The notes beneath the pieces were generated by a model that worked only from the letters and a program-made list of their open reading frames with translations, made no database searches and had not been told where the DNA came from. Shown in pieces: positions 10,461 through 22,800 of a DNA stretch of 64,000 nucleotides. Location: the NCBI GenBank assembly GCA_047967505.1, contig CM106538.1, one strand, 5' to 3'. Made by a program: the position numbers and the translations under genes. The number at the start of each line of letters is the position of its first letter. The stretch's first letter is position 1. This DNA is from Dipteris shenzhenensis. Lineage: Eukaryota > Polypodiophyta > Polypodiopsida > Gleicheniales.

Positions 10461-11480
10461 TATATGTCTCTGACTTCTTTACATGTGAGGCATTAGTTGA
10501 CATGTGGAAGGCCTCCCCACACGGTGATATAACCATCACATTCAATAAAGCATGGCGTTTTATGCTTGTCCACCCATCTGAGACAATTGTGCATCCGGTG
10601 TTGCTTGAAATATTTAATCTTTCTCTTTTGCATATGCCTTGTCTAACAATGTTGTACGCAATGTGTGGTATGAAGGGGGCTTGAAGCCTGGTCCATAGTT
10701 AGCAATGCAATTCCATGCAGCTCTCATATCATTGTTATCAACCATACTTTGTGGATATATTGACCGCAAGATTGATCTACCAAGTACATACTGTGCATTC
10801 TGCAAATCTTGAATTTTGATGCTCTCAACTATCGTGGGTTGCCTAAAGTTAGTAGTCACAGTTGTTGCTGATCTAGCTTCAAGACATAGATGGAGATCTA
10901 TCTTGCATGCTAGTGTCCACACAAGGAGTTCTGGCATGGGAGCCTACAACACTTGTACTTCCATCGCAGTGTGTGCTTATAGACTCTACTTCACTTACAC
11001 CTTAACTTTTCCAAATTGATCTTCTTTGGATTTTTCTAGAAGATTGCAACTTCTTTGTTAAGGTGTGAGCTACTGCAACAGCTCTTGGGGCCACATAACG
11101 TTGAATGCTCTTTCTTGAGTCGCCAAGAAAGTGACCCCTTATGCGAGGTGCTCCCCCTAATTTTTGTGTTCCACAATACTTGAATTTCCACTCAATGTAG
11201 ACCCGAACATTAATGAGACAAAGTCCAAGTCTGGACCATGTGACTTGCATTTCCCCCCCTGTGCACATAGAATATCTCTTTGAGAGGATTGTGACACCCA
11301 CATAAATCCTCTCCTCGTATCTTGGTCAACAACCTCACAGGGTGGATCAAGTGTTGGGGTAGTGCCCATTACAGCATTGAGATCCTCTTCTACAACTCCT
11401 TGTTCAATCACGGGAACATTATTAGGCATATGAGTACTGGCATGGGCATGACTCGATGCATCCATAGTTTGCCTACTCAC
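10461..11480 (-). pseudogene. hAT-family transposase (BED finger and DUF659), interrupted
   Basis: In minus-strand order, 11,300-11,050 encodes a BED zinc-finger relic (YIEWKFKYCGTQKLGGAPRI then HFLG), with the usual first Cys replaced by Phe. At 10,937-10,614 comes the conserved ANYGPGFKPPSYHTLRTTLL block that begins the DUF659 region, followed by CTIVSDGWTS and related residues to about 10,462. There the copia A LTR begins. The frame is broken between the BED finger and the DUF659 block. The catalytic RNase H-like core and the C-terminal dimerisation domain are not found in the window. Such proteins cut and paste hAT elements and make 8-bp target duplications, matching the MITEs described here, though no link to them is shown. 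Confidence 0.8.
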
Positions 11481-12283
11481 AACTCATCTTGAAGATTGTG
11501 GATGAGCATTACTAGTCTCATGCATTTCTGATTGTGCAGTCATAGTCACAATACATGCCCTCTTTCTGCTCAAATCATTGCCATCTCATCTCCCCCTTCT
11601 CTCCATGCCTTAGCTTAAGACTCCTCACTAACAATTGCATTCATTGGAACTCATGATCATGGTCCACAAGTTTCCCAAAATGCAAGGAGTCGGAGTATAG
11701 ACCACCCTCAAGAACACACAACAAACACTCACATCAACTAGCCCTCATGTTTGTGGTCTACAATTTCCCCAAAACACAAGGAATTGGGGTAGCAAACCAC
11801 ACCCACAAGTATAATGAATGCCAACTCACCCTCCCCCACTCATCCTTACCACTATTCAAATCCAAATCATGGTTCACTTTCTTTCCCAACTTACCAAAGC
11901 GTTTATTGGGATATGAACCACAATCGGATCGAATGACGAGCCCCTTTCCACCAATATATAGCGCTAGGCTGCATGGGAAATTGTGAATTTGCAACCCTCA
12001 ATACTGCCAATACTTAAAAAGGGGGTAATTTACATATTACCACTGGTTATATGAATACTACTAACGGGAGTTTTATCCGGTTTCCCAATTTTTTTTTTGG
12101 ATAAACAACATGATCATGTTGTTTTCATGCTACTTTAAAGCGTAATTAATGAATGCTAATAACCCATCAGCACAAATGTGAAAATGTGAACGTAATCTTG
12201 GATCCAACCTTAATATTTTTTTGCACCGCGCACTACTACATGTCCTCTAGCCTATAAGGATCATCTCAGTATTTAGCATCTCA
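11481..12283. other. Flank of the hAT relic; one direct repeat, no gene
   Basis: TTTCCCAAAATGCAAGGAG (11,671) and TTTCCCCAAAACACAAGGAA (11,764) mark a diverged direct repeat with a ~93-bp period. The rest is AT-rich, with opposed ORFs at 11,747-11,994 that overlap each other and are not supported. Confidence 0.5.
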
Positions 12284-12643
12284 ATGTCAATGCTCCTTAG
12301 GGAGAGGGACGTTTTGGGCACTCGTTCAAGGGTAAGATTGATGACTAGGGATTACGGTGCAGGTTGTGATATTCAAAGATTTATAGGCGGGAGGTGTGAA
12401 AATGTAAAATTTGAGAGAGTAGCAAATTTTCAGCTGCTGGCACTTCCCTCCATTGGCGATACACATAAGCAAAATTGGATATCCCAAGCAAGTGCAATGT
12501 GGCCTAAATTGCTACAAAACACAAATAGGACAAAGGGCATGCTATCGGGTTTGATGCTATGTATGATGAAATGCAATGACCTTAGGCAAGCTTATGAGAC
12601 ATATAGCAAGCAAGTGCATGGAAAAAGAACCACTACAAAATAG
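12284..12643 (+). CDS. Hypothetical ORF (119 aa)
   Basis: An open frame starting MSMLLRERDVLGTRSRV and ending HGKRTTTK. It has a basic C-terminus and mixed helical content. No family is recognised, there is no clear promoter, and flanks are AT-rich. Length alone is weak evidence in such sequence, so it may be a chance ORF or a fragment of a repeat protein. Confidence 0.2.
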   Translation: MSMLLRERDVLGTRSRVRLMTRDYGAGCDIQRFIGGRCENVKFERVANFQLLALPSIGDTHKQNWISQASAMWPKLLQNTNRTKGMLSGLMLCMMKCNDLRQAYETYSKQVHGKRTTTK

Positions 12644-14099
12644 TAAATACTGATGAATTTTTAAAATATCTTTGCACATACACAAATATTTAGATTTTAA
12701 AATTTCATTTTTTAGGGTGAATCTAGATACCACCATCACTAACTATCAATGTTTGACGGCCACCATGTAGTAGTCCCACTAGTTTGGATTCCAATTTTTA
12801 AATCCATTTTAGTTTTCAACAAATCAAGAAAAAGTTATGGAGCATGCCCTCTAATGGGTGTGCATAATTTTAGCACAACATTGGAGGCCCCTTAAATTAT
12901 ACTTAAGGTTCTCAATAAGGTGTGTCCTTGGGTTGAGGAGAAGCTCACATAGTGTACTTTTGAATGATTACTTGGTTGCATGTATGTGCAGAACAAAGTT
13001 TGATGTTTTTGAGTAAATAGATATATCATATACTATTAATGAAGCATGCTTCACATGTAAGATATCACTTATAATGCTTTAATGGTCTCATTCCAAATCT
13101 TTATTCTATAACTTTTGGTCTCATGTTCAAGATTAAAATGTGTGCTACAAATTGAAAACAAAGTTTGTTAAATTCCATTGAGCAATGCATAAGTTATGGA
13201 TCAGGCACTCGTCAGGCAAGATACCTATATACAAAAAATGCCTTGAACCTCACCAAAAATGGCTACACCCAAGCAAACAATGATCCTCATCTCTTGCTCC
13301 ACCCTCCTGCTCAACCCTTATCTCCACCCTTTGGCTATATCTCACTTTCAGTTGATTTCGTTCTTATTCCTAGTTGTCTCCAAAGTAGTAGTAGCAGTTC
13401 TCTCCCATGATTATAGAGTGGCTGAGATGGTAATGGACCTTAATTGGATGGTCAATCTGCCTGATTCAATCCACCTACGAACAACATTTGAGTCCTACAC
13501 CAATGATGTTTATTTGTGGCTTCCACATGGGATGTATAACCAGGTTGATCATGATGGCTTAATGTCTCTAATTACTTGGTGCAAGCAAAGGTTTAATTGA
13601 TCATAATAGAGATTAAAACAAAATCATATAAAAGAGATCTGAAATGGGAATGACTCAATAACTCTCACAAGAGATAACTCAATCTATTATCATCAGCAAG
13701 AGCTCATCCCTACTGGGCTTGTTGCTTAGTACAATCATAGATGGCCACAAAGGCACACACAACACACACTACAAATCACACACCAAAAAAGTCGAGTTGC
13801 TTCCCACAATATCAAGCATCAACACTGATTGTGTATTGCTGCCTCATGAGAACAAGACCATGCCACCTCTTGAGCTCGTGGGAGTCGAACTTCTAGAGAT
13901 AGCTAGAATGATAATGGCTCACCATGACTTCTTGCTACGTAGGAGAATGCATGTAATGATGCCACATTATCAACCATGAAATACTCACATGGACTCAGCC
14001 AATCACCATGCTTCATAAAAGAATCCTTCTAAACCTTAATCACCCACAAGTCTCCCTGTGAGGATGAATTCCTAACAAATCAAGCCACAAAAATGATCT
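12644..14099. other. AT-rich stretch with two weak ORFs
   Basis: The ORF at 13,259-13,600 begins with a hydrophobic run that could act as a signal anchor, followed by a soluble part (DGLMSLITWCKQRFN). The ORF at 13,719-13,979 is 86 aa with no motif. Neither is recognised. Nothing else is seen. Confidence 0.35.
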
Positions 14100-14159
14100 T
14101 GCAAGAGTTTTTGCAACCTTAGGTGGAACTAGAATGGGATGAAGGTCATTTTTAGAAAA

Positions 14160-14540
14160 TTTGGGTAGCTCACTAGCTGAGCAGAGTGTCAAGTAAGCAT
14201 TTTTGGGTACTTAGCTCACCAACTGAGCTAAGATTTCTTGTGTCAACAAAATGTCTAGCTCACCAGCTGAGCTGAGCTTTCTTTATAATGTGAAATTTGA
14301 TTTTAAGTTCAAAAAGGGGACATATAAGCAAAGCTGGTCTCTTTATAATAGGAAATCTGATTTTAAGTTCTCTAGGGGGACAAATTAAGATGAGCTTCCT
14401 TGTATTGACAAAATAACAATGGAAATTGAATCTATTAGATGGGCCTCCCCTCCTTCATGAATCAATGAGGTTTAGGGAAGTAATTTCTATATATTAATAT
14501 AAGAAAAGAGAAAGGTTTTTTAGGGAAATACTTTCTATAT
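14160..14540. repeat. Short internal repeats around an AGCTCA palindrome
   Basis: TAGCTCACYARCTGAGC occurs three times (about 14,166, 14,212 and 14,261), each a near-perfect inverted repeat. Then TCTTTATAAT(R)GAAATYTGATTTTAAG is duplicated at about 14,280 and 14,340, and TTCTATATATTRATATAAGA at about 14,485 and 14,530. A decayed tandem region without coding potential. Confidence 0.6.
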
Positions 14541-14559
14541 ATTGATATAAGAAATGAGA

Positions 14560-15276
14560 AAGATTAGTCTCATAAGAGACAGTTACAACAAAGATCAATA
14601 TCCATCGATCTTATAACTTATCACCCACAATGCACATGATCTATTGAAAAAAATAAAAATAAACTATCGATTGTATTATAGGGCTGTGGCAGGCTTGGAA
14701 AAAGACCTTGTATAAAAATTGGTTGCTCAAAAAGGGTCATCCGCCCACAACCTATTAATTCTTTATTTTAACAGCATTGAGACTTCTTGAAAACAACACC
14801 CATGATTGTACTTACTACATAAAAAATCATCTTATATCTCCTTCTCCATATGCGATTAATTATTGTTGCTATGATGACCTGCCACACCTTCTATAGCTCT
14901 TTGTTCATCCCAGTCTTATCCCCCAAAAGTGCTGCCATTTAAAGAGCATTTACTGATATCTTTGCCAGTAGCATTTACAAATCCTCTCAAGTCCCCTCTA
15001 TCTAAATAGACCACATTACTTGGCCACTCATTTACAATGTTTCTTAAGAGACTTTGCATTAAGTGACATCCTTAAAGATGAGCTTCCACTTGACAATCAT
15101 CTTACTGGGCTCTGATTGAGGAAATTTGACTTCATAATTAGAGAGAATTATGCCTTGGCAAGGAGCCTTGACCCCCCTAGGACCACATTCAATGCAATCA
15201 AATACCTGGCAATTATTGCCCATGGTTGACTGCAATGAAGTTTAAGGAACCATTTAACAATCATTTTCCTGCACTT
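14560..15276. other. No supported gene; probable LINE 3' side
   Basis: No long ORF. Since the LINE at 15,277-16,576 runs on the minus strand, this stretch would be its 3' part or flank. I could not identify a poly(A) tail or target duplication. Confidence 0.4.
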
Positions 15277-16576
15277 CTAGACCAAATTCTCTAACCCAAG
15301 TGCACCTTCCTTCTTACTAGCCACCATATTATTCCAGTGTATGGCATGCCATTGCTCCCTCCATACAAAATTTCTAATACACCTGTCCATTTTCTTCAAT
15401 GCATTATCCAAAAAAGGAAATGCAAAAATCACATACACTGAGATAGACAACAGTACTTGTTTAGCAACAACTAATGTACCTGCAAAAGACAGTTTGGAAT
15501 TCTCCCATGCAGAAAACTCTCTGCATCTTGGACATGCACCACTCAAAATTATATTTCAAACAAACAACAAATCCAACAGGGCATTCTAAATATTTGATAA
15601 TTTCATTAGCTCTGATCCTAAAAGAAAACCTTGTATACCATTCAGGTAATGCATCCCACCCCAACCAAGCTGCAGTGATTTTGTCTTGATTTATTTTGGA
15701 ATTAAAGACCATAGAAAACTTCTCAAATATAGACAAAAAATTGCTTAAATTCTCCTACCTTCTAGCCATAGGACTCGAGTTATCATTAGCAAAAAATTAT
15801 GTACATAAATTAGAACCATCTGGTAGTGACAATCCTTTAATGCATCCTTGATCAAGCCAGTATAATCAGTTTGACAAAGTAGAGGTTCAGTCACAATGGC
15901 AAATCACAAAGGAGCTAGAGGGAATCCTTGCCTAATAGACTTCATGAGTACAAATGAACCTTTCAAATAACCATTAATTAGTGACAACCTGGCAAAAGCA
16001 TTGGAAAATAGTATTGTTGTCATTGCACCAACCCTAATCTCTCCATAGTGGCAATGATAAAACTCCAACTAATTTACTCATAGGCTTTTTCAAGATCTAA
16101 ATTCAACAAAAAAAAACTCTCATTATGCAACACAACATAATCAATAGCAAGACAAAATTCATTACAACATCTTGTATATTTCTATTAAATATGAAACGAT
16201 ACTGCCTAATGATTCTTCTCAGAATGAGCTTAATCCTATTGGCCATAGCTTTTGCCATAACTTTATAAACATAGCTTAACATAGGAAGGGGCCTCCAATG
16301 CCCAAGTAGAGACCTGTTTTGACCTTTAGGGGTTAATTTCACAATGCTAGTATTTATGCTCTTAGGTAGACAACCCTTGTGAAAACATTGATTAATGAGA
16401 ATAGTAATGTCCTTGCCACACACCTTCCAGTAATGCTGATAAAACTCAATGGAAATACCATATGGCCTAGGAGATTTTTCCCCTGGTCGTAGAATAATCT
16501 CATTCCATGAGAAGGGTCTTTGCAAGAGAGAAATGACTAGCTTCATATTGTAAAACCTTAGCTGCATTTTGCTCAA
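15277..16576 (-). pseudogene. L1-type LINE reverse transcriptase, degenerate
   Basis: At 16,576-16,103 the minus strand encodes RT motifs PRPYGISIEFYQHYW, NTSIVKLTPKGQNRSLLGHW and YKVMAKAMANRIK, the N-terminal RT blocks of plant L1 elements. The middle (16,100-15,780) is frameshifted and stop-ridden but keeps an IRQGFPLAP-like block. The catalytic YADD-type motif appears at 15,779-15,793 as FAND, with one Asp lost. At 15,546-15,277 comes the C-terminal region (NSKLSFAGTLVVAKQVLLS, FVWREQWHAIHWNNM), as in LINE sequences leading to the zf-RVT domain. The endonuclease and ORF1 are not detected, so the copy is 5'-truncated and dead. Confidence 0.85.
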
Positions 16577-16839
16577 AAAATCTTCAACTCAATGTTTGTA
16601 ATCTGGTGTCAGTCGAGGGACTAAACTTGCAATCTTTGACAAATTACTGACAAATACCTCCACAATATTTTCTTCACGAATCAATGTGGTTAGATATCAC
16701 CCTAGAGAACTTTGAATGGAAATTGAATAGCTCCTAGATGCCAGTGGTTTCAGTATTCCTTCCTTAATCTTTGTGCCAAAAGACTAATTAGATACCTCCT
16801 CGCTGTTAACAAATTGGTTAACAATATGCCACTGTTGGT

Positions 16840-17340
16840 TAAGTGATGTGATTTGATGGACAGTGGCAAGTCCATCGAGCCAAGATTGTGTCTTGGAGCT
16901 AGATGGGCCCAAGAGGATGGTAAAAGAATGAGAAGGAAGAGTGGTATAAAGAGATTAGGGTTGGCCCTCCCTTCAAAAGGTGGCTTGTATAAAAGGCCAA
17001 ATGGTTGACTTTGGTCTTCATTGTTGTTTACACAAGTTTGAATACAAGCTCCCTCTTCTCTTCCAAGAGAGTGTTTTGGGTGTTCTCTTGTTTCCATTGT
17101 AGTGCCCTTGTGGCTGCCACTCACTCCACCCCCCTTCACCCTCCTCTTCCCTTCTCCTCCTCCCTCCTTCTCCCCTCTCTTCTCCCCTCTCCCCCTACCC
17201 TCTTTCTCACCCATCAAGAAATCTTGCATTTTGGCTTTCAAAAGTTGTTTTGCTTTGAAGTTTTTTTCATTGAGTAGGTAGATTAGGTAGTTTAGCATCC
17301 CCACATCACAAAAAAACATGAACAGAAACTTCTAAATCAT
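16840..17340 (+). promoter_or_regulatory. TATA-containing, LTR-like segment upstream of gypsy gag
   Basis: TTGTATAAAAGGCC at about 16,988-17,001 is a strong TATA box, followed by a pyrimidine-rich tract to about 17,215. It lies ~0.8 kb upstream of the plus-strand gypsy gag and could be its 5' LTR and leader. I could not find a matching second LTR or a clear primer site. The long minus-strand ORF across it (16,750-17,319) is a GA-rich shadow. Confidence 0.3.
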
Positions 17341-17399
17341 CAAGAATCATCAAAACCTAGTCAACAAAACTACGTGTTCCTATCCCCATGGGTCAGTGC

Positions 17400-17790
17400 A
17401 ATAGCGCTATCCTGTCGACCGGCGCCATAACCGTATCCCATTGGTCAAACTTGCATTGACCCAATACCATAGCTCTATCCTGCCGGTCAAACTTGCATTG
17501 ACCCGATGCCATAACTGTATCCCATCGGTCAAACTTGCATTGACCCATCACCTTAGTGCTATCCTGCCGACTTGCTATCTCGCCAGCCGTTGCCTTAACT
17601 CTATCACTGACTTGACACATGTCAGTACCTAGCCCACCACCCTAATTAATTACTATCAGTCAGCTATCCCGTCGGTCAAAATTACATTGACCCGATGCCA
17701 TAAGGCTATCCTATCGATCGTTGCTTTTGCCCTATCCCCACGGGTTGTCGCCATATCTCTATCCCGCCGATCGTTGCCGTATCTGCCATC
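17400..17790. repeat. 42-44 bp tandem repeat upstream of gypsy gag
   Basis: GGTCAAACTTGCATTGACCC, itself an inverted repeat (GGTCAA..TTGACC), occurs at about 17,443, 17,485 and 17,529, with a diverged copy near 17,671. Linkers have the form ATRCCATARCTCTATCC. Confidence 0.8.
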
Positions 17791-17821
17791 AAATCCATGG
17801 AACTCTTCATCAGGACCACCA

Positions 17822-19198
17822 ATGTATGGGACATCGCCTACCATTCCACGACCTCCTTCTGTATCGCAAACAGTCCTTATGGATGAAGCAATGAGAATCC
17901 TAGTGCAAGCACTAGGAAGGGGGGCTGCCGCTCAACCATTGATGTTTCCAAGATGGGATACCAACCCCTCAAGGAGCAAGCCTATTACTATCTCCAAGCT
18001 AATCACCAAGTTTGTAGGAGAAGGAGACCCAGTCTCCCATGTTGAGAGATTTGAACAAATCCGTGAGACCTTTGGTAATATTGGGGATCTAGACAAGGTC
18101 AGTGCTTTTAGCTTGAGTCTTGATGGCAAGGCTGGACAATGGTTTAGAGCATTAAACCCTGAGGAGAAACTAAATTTGGACACATTGCATAAATCTTTCA
18201 TTGTGGAGTTTTCCCCCAGTGGGCTCAAGTGGAACCCAATTAACCAGTTTTATCAGGTGAAACAGAAGGACACTGAGTCCTTCAGATACTATATCACTAG
18301 AATTAAGCATCTGAACTCGCGATGTGAACCCCATGAGAGGATGAGTGATGTGCAGCTTCTGCCATGCTTCCTCATAGGGCTATGGGATGCTAAGCTGCAT
18401 GATCATTTGTTTTCTATGAATCCCACATCGTTCGAGCTATGCAGCAAGACAACAATATGCTTAGGGGATAACATGAGGGAGATGCCCCAAAAGGATGAAT
18501 CCTTTGCTTCCTCTGATATGTCCCAAATAGCATACGCTTCAACTTAAGAAGCAACTAGGGATGCAAGTATTATGCCCAAGGTGCTCAACATGGAAGAGTT
18601 GGCCATAGATCTATTAAACAAGTTGAGCCAACAATGGAATATAGAAGCACCAAAAGATGCTCCTAGAAACCCACATCTCTTTCCACAAAGAGATAACATA
18701 TGGTGTGGGGTATGCACTGGAAATCATCCCACTAAGGAATGCCCTCATCTTAGAGCCAGGCCAACACTCTACTGTGCCCATTGTGATCATAGGGATAACA
18801 GGATAGTATAGTGGAGATCAAATTTGAGTAAAGATTTTCAAGAGAGGATTTAGAAGGCTCAGTGTCTGAATGTTGAAATTCTACAAGAGAAAAAAATTAT
18901 TCCAAATGAAATGCATCTATTTCATGTGCGTACAAAGAGTTCTTTTGCTAAAGGCTTTACATACACAATGACAATATTAGAGTTTCCACGATCATCTTGC
19001 AAGGACTTCATGCAACAAGATGCAAAGAAAGGGATGTACATTCTGTGCAAACACATCTACTTTGTCGTCATGGATGTTTTGGGATTGAGTGACAAAGTGC
19101 ATGAGTTCATGCACCAAGCTGCACTTACAAAGGTTGAATTGCTCCAGGCCTTGGCTTATCATCAAAGCCAACCAAGTATTAGCAATGGACTTGGTTAA
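17822..19198 (+). pseudogene. Ty3/gypsy gag with zinc knuckle, stop-broken
   Basis: From the ATG at 17,822 (MYGTSPTIPRPPSV) the frame carries a retrotransposon gag domain: VSHVERFEQIRETFGNIG, LDGKAGQWFRAL, and NPINQFYQVKQKDTESFRYY followed by ITRIKHLNSRC. An in-frame TAA at 18,545-18,547 is followed, in the same frame, by a zinc-knuckle-like WCGVCTGNHPTKEC (about 18,700-18,745), more stops (18,809 and about 18,851), then an open block at 18,911-19,198. The register is kept throughout, so this is one nonsense-broken protein. Gag forms the cytoplasmic particle and binds element RNA. The pol that follows at 19,804 lies on the opposite strand, so the two belong to different elements or to a rearranged one. 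Confidence 0.8.
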
Positions 19199-19803
19199 AT
19201 TTGGAGACCATAGAGCTTGCAGGTAAGCCACCACTGAAACCTCAAGTCGTGGTCATGTCACCTGCCATCCCGCCCGGCAATGCTGACACAAATGGTGCAC
19301 CATAAAGGTTGATGCACAACCCACATGTAGGAAATTGATGATTAGTTGTGGTGGCCAGTGTGTAATACCCTAAGCTATAGGCGCTATGGAAAGATAGACT
19401 GCATGCATACTCATGCACATGTGAATCATACTCAGCACTTAGAAAGACAGGAAAGACACAATGTGTAATCCAAATACATGAACCTACATAGAATGATCAA
19501 GAGACACTTGGTCCCATGGATATACAAAATGGGGTCGCAATCATCGGGTACTTGCACCTCTATGAATCTATTGTAAGCCCATGATAACCCCACAAACTAT
19601 TAATGCCTTAACATAATGGGTCGAAGAGGGAGTGCAGGTTTCCCCGCACCTTGCTTCAAGGGTAGAAGACAACATCCTAATTGTATCAAAGAGCAGTTTG
19701 TGTGGTTTTGCAATACCTCTGTGGGCCATACCTAGTGTGTTGATTAGTCTATCTTGGGTGTGCTTGGTCATTCACTTGGGGTATGGAAGGTCGCAATTGG
19801 GAC
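19199..19803. other. Junction between convergent gypsy pieces
   Basis: The plus-strand gag piece ends here and the minus-strand RNase H block ends from the other side. No LTR pair, primer site or integrase was found. No gene is supported. Confidence 0.4.
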
Positions 19804-22800
19804 TTAAACACATGAAAAGGAGCACTTGCAACAAGAAGGTTTTGTGCTTGAGGAGGATGATAGTCTACATGTGGAGGGAGCACACGTGCCAAGGAGTGTT
19901 GCAGCAATCCCTTTTACAATTTTGAAAGAAAAATCATATTCTTGTAAAACTGCCAACCATTTGGCCAATCGGCCCATGGGATTTGGTGATTGAAGGACCT
20001 GCTTTGTAAGACAATTGCTATAGATTATAATGAAGGACTTTCCAGCAACATAATGCTTAAATTTCTCAATGCAGAACACCAAAGACAAATCATGCTTGTT
20101 AGCCTCAAAGCAACGTAGTTCAGTTTTGAGCAATTGTCAAGAAGCAAATCGAACGAGATACATGAACCGATTGTTGAGAGTTGTGGTGCCATGAGCACAT
20201 GTAGAGCAAAGGTATGAGTAAAGGGAAAGCTGCCACATGGCATGGAGAAGATATCCCACATGTGAGCACGCAAAATGGATGTAAGTACCCTCACCTATAA
20301 AAGGGAGGTTCATTTGAAGTAATATAAATCAAGCACTATGCACTATCTCAAGATTCTCTTTATGAGTCCAAGCTAATCTATCTTGGAACCTAATTGACTT
20401 GAGGTACATGTCATGAGCACTCTCTTCATCATGTTTCCACATAGGTTCCATCCACCTTAGAGTGCTCCATAGATCCTGAGGCACACATGTTTTGTCACCG
20501 TCCTCCCCTTGATGGAGAAGAATACTCACCAGAGTGTGCTCACCAAACCCAAGATTGATATAGAAAGTCTTTGACCAATCAGGAATGTGTAGGATGGGTT
20601 CTGAAGCCAGGGCACTCTTGATTTGTACAAACCCATGATCACAATCCTCATCCCAAGAGAAATCAACTCCATCTTTTAATAGCATAGTCATGGGTCACGT
20701 CAAAGCAGCATATTGATCAATGAAGTGGCGATAGTATCCTGCTAGATTGACAAATGAGCATACTTGACGTTTGGTTGTTGGCAGGGAGAGTTTGAGGATA
20801 GTTTCTACCTTTTTGGGGTCAGAGGCTTGACGCCCTCGGATGAGACAATATGTCTTGAGTGGCTCCAATGGTGCATTTATTAGGGTTGAGGCTGCCATTC
20901 GCATCATTGACCCTTTGGAAGGCCAACCTAACCTTCATGATGTGCTCCTTACATGCCGAGAATAAATAGAAATCATCTAAAAACACCTCCAAGAAAACCC
21001 CCAAATATGGAGCAAACACCATCTGCATAAATCTTTGAAAGGTAGCAGGAGCATTAGTGAGGACAAATGGCATTACTTTGAATGCAAACGTCCCCCAGGG
21101 TGTGGCAAATGTGGGTTTAAGCACATCCTTTTCAACAATTCTAATTTGATAAAACCCGAAGTAACCATCACAAAAAGTATACATCTCATGACCATTTACC
21201 TTCTCAAGAATGAGGTCTTGAAAGGGAAGAGGATGATGGTCCCTCTTGGTGGCTGCATTGAGTTTCTTATAGTTGATGCAGACCTGCCACTTGTTGTTTT
21301 TCTTTGGGGTGACTACCACTGGTGAAACCCATTCAGTTTTGTGTACCAGAACAATAAACCCAGCTTCTACAAATTTTTGCAACTCTAAGCGCAAAGCATC
21401 GGTCTGTAGGGGCCCTAATCTCCGATACTTTTGAGCCACTGCATCACTCTTTCTCAACCATGGTCTCCCGAGTATGGCTGGGTAACTCCTGCCTGTATCT
21501 TCGATGTCCACTACATAGAAATTGATGGTGGTGGTTAACCCATTGACAGTGATGGGAAAATCCTCAATGACTCCTAGGGTGGCGAGTCATCGACCATCTG
21601 CTACCTTGATTCGAGTGGAGGAACGTCTTGTGCATTTCAAATTCAATTTCTTCATGATATGGGGCACCATGATATTACATGCAGCTCCCCCATCGACACA
21701 CACACTTTTGACATGGCAATTATCTATGATGACATCTACTATATGCGGGTACCGATCAATTTCTTTAGAGATAGAAGAAACCTTTTGTACCTTTTCCTTT
21801 TTCTTGCTCCTCCTTGTTGAGAGCCATTGCTGCAGCTCACGTCTCACCTTAGGGCTTAATGCTATTAGTTGAGGAAGCATGATGCTCAAAGACCGATGAG
21901 CAAGGTCCTGAATGACCGAATAATCCTCTTGCCCCGAGTTGATGGGAAAATCCAAGGGCGACCACTTACTCTTGCGAGATCTTTTAGTCTTCTCTGTTGG
22001 TGGGTCTGCCATCTTAGCATCTGAGGGCTCTGAGAAGGACACCTTCTTCCTAGGGTGGCCCGCCGGGGTCCATGGTATGGAGAGGGGTCGGAGGTGGTGT
22101 GACTTCTTTTCCCAAGGTCAAGGATCTCTACGTCAGAATCCTCGGTACCCGATTCACTTAGAAGATTCACCCTTGGAATATTGGGACATTCCGTGCAATA
22201 ATGACCCTTCTGGTGGCACTCGTAGCACACAACATTGGTATGTTCTCTTGGAGGGCGATTGGCTTGATTTTTGATGCCCACCATCTCAAGCCGAAGATCA
22301 TTCAAGGCCTTGGCTAGGTCATTGACTTTGGGTTCTTTAGCAAGAGGGGCCGGGGGAGTAGGAAGGAGGGGGGCTCATGGGCGAGGCTGGGGAAATCTTC
22401 CAGGCGGAGGTTGAGGATATACTCTTTGTTGAGGGTAAGCATCTAAGGGAGGACCATACATTTGAGGTGAAGGCAGTGGATACATCCCTGATGGGGGGTG
22501 GGGGTATGCCCCTGAGTTGGACCCCCCAGGTTGTTATTGCAAGAATTGAGGGGGTTGTGGAGGGATAATCGTCTTCTTTGAAGCGGGGTCAGATTGAACT
22601 TTATCAAACTTTTGAGCAATCTCATGTGCTAGCACCATGGTTTCTGGATTCTCCCATTTAAGCTTGAGGAGGAATTCATCACTTGCTCCTACTATGAGGT
22701 AGCCTAGCGCATGCTGAGTCATTCCAGCTCGAAATTCGGCGTTGTCCTCCTGCGTGGCAATTGAACAGTCCAGGAGCATGGTCGCTCGATCCACATATCG

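Noticed and set aside
16750-17319. 189-codon minus-strand ORF
   Set aside because: It is antisense to a CT-rich promoter-like tract; Gly/Glu/Lys-rich composition follows from base bias.
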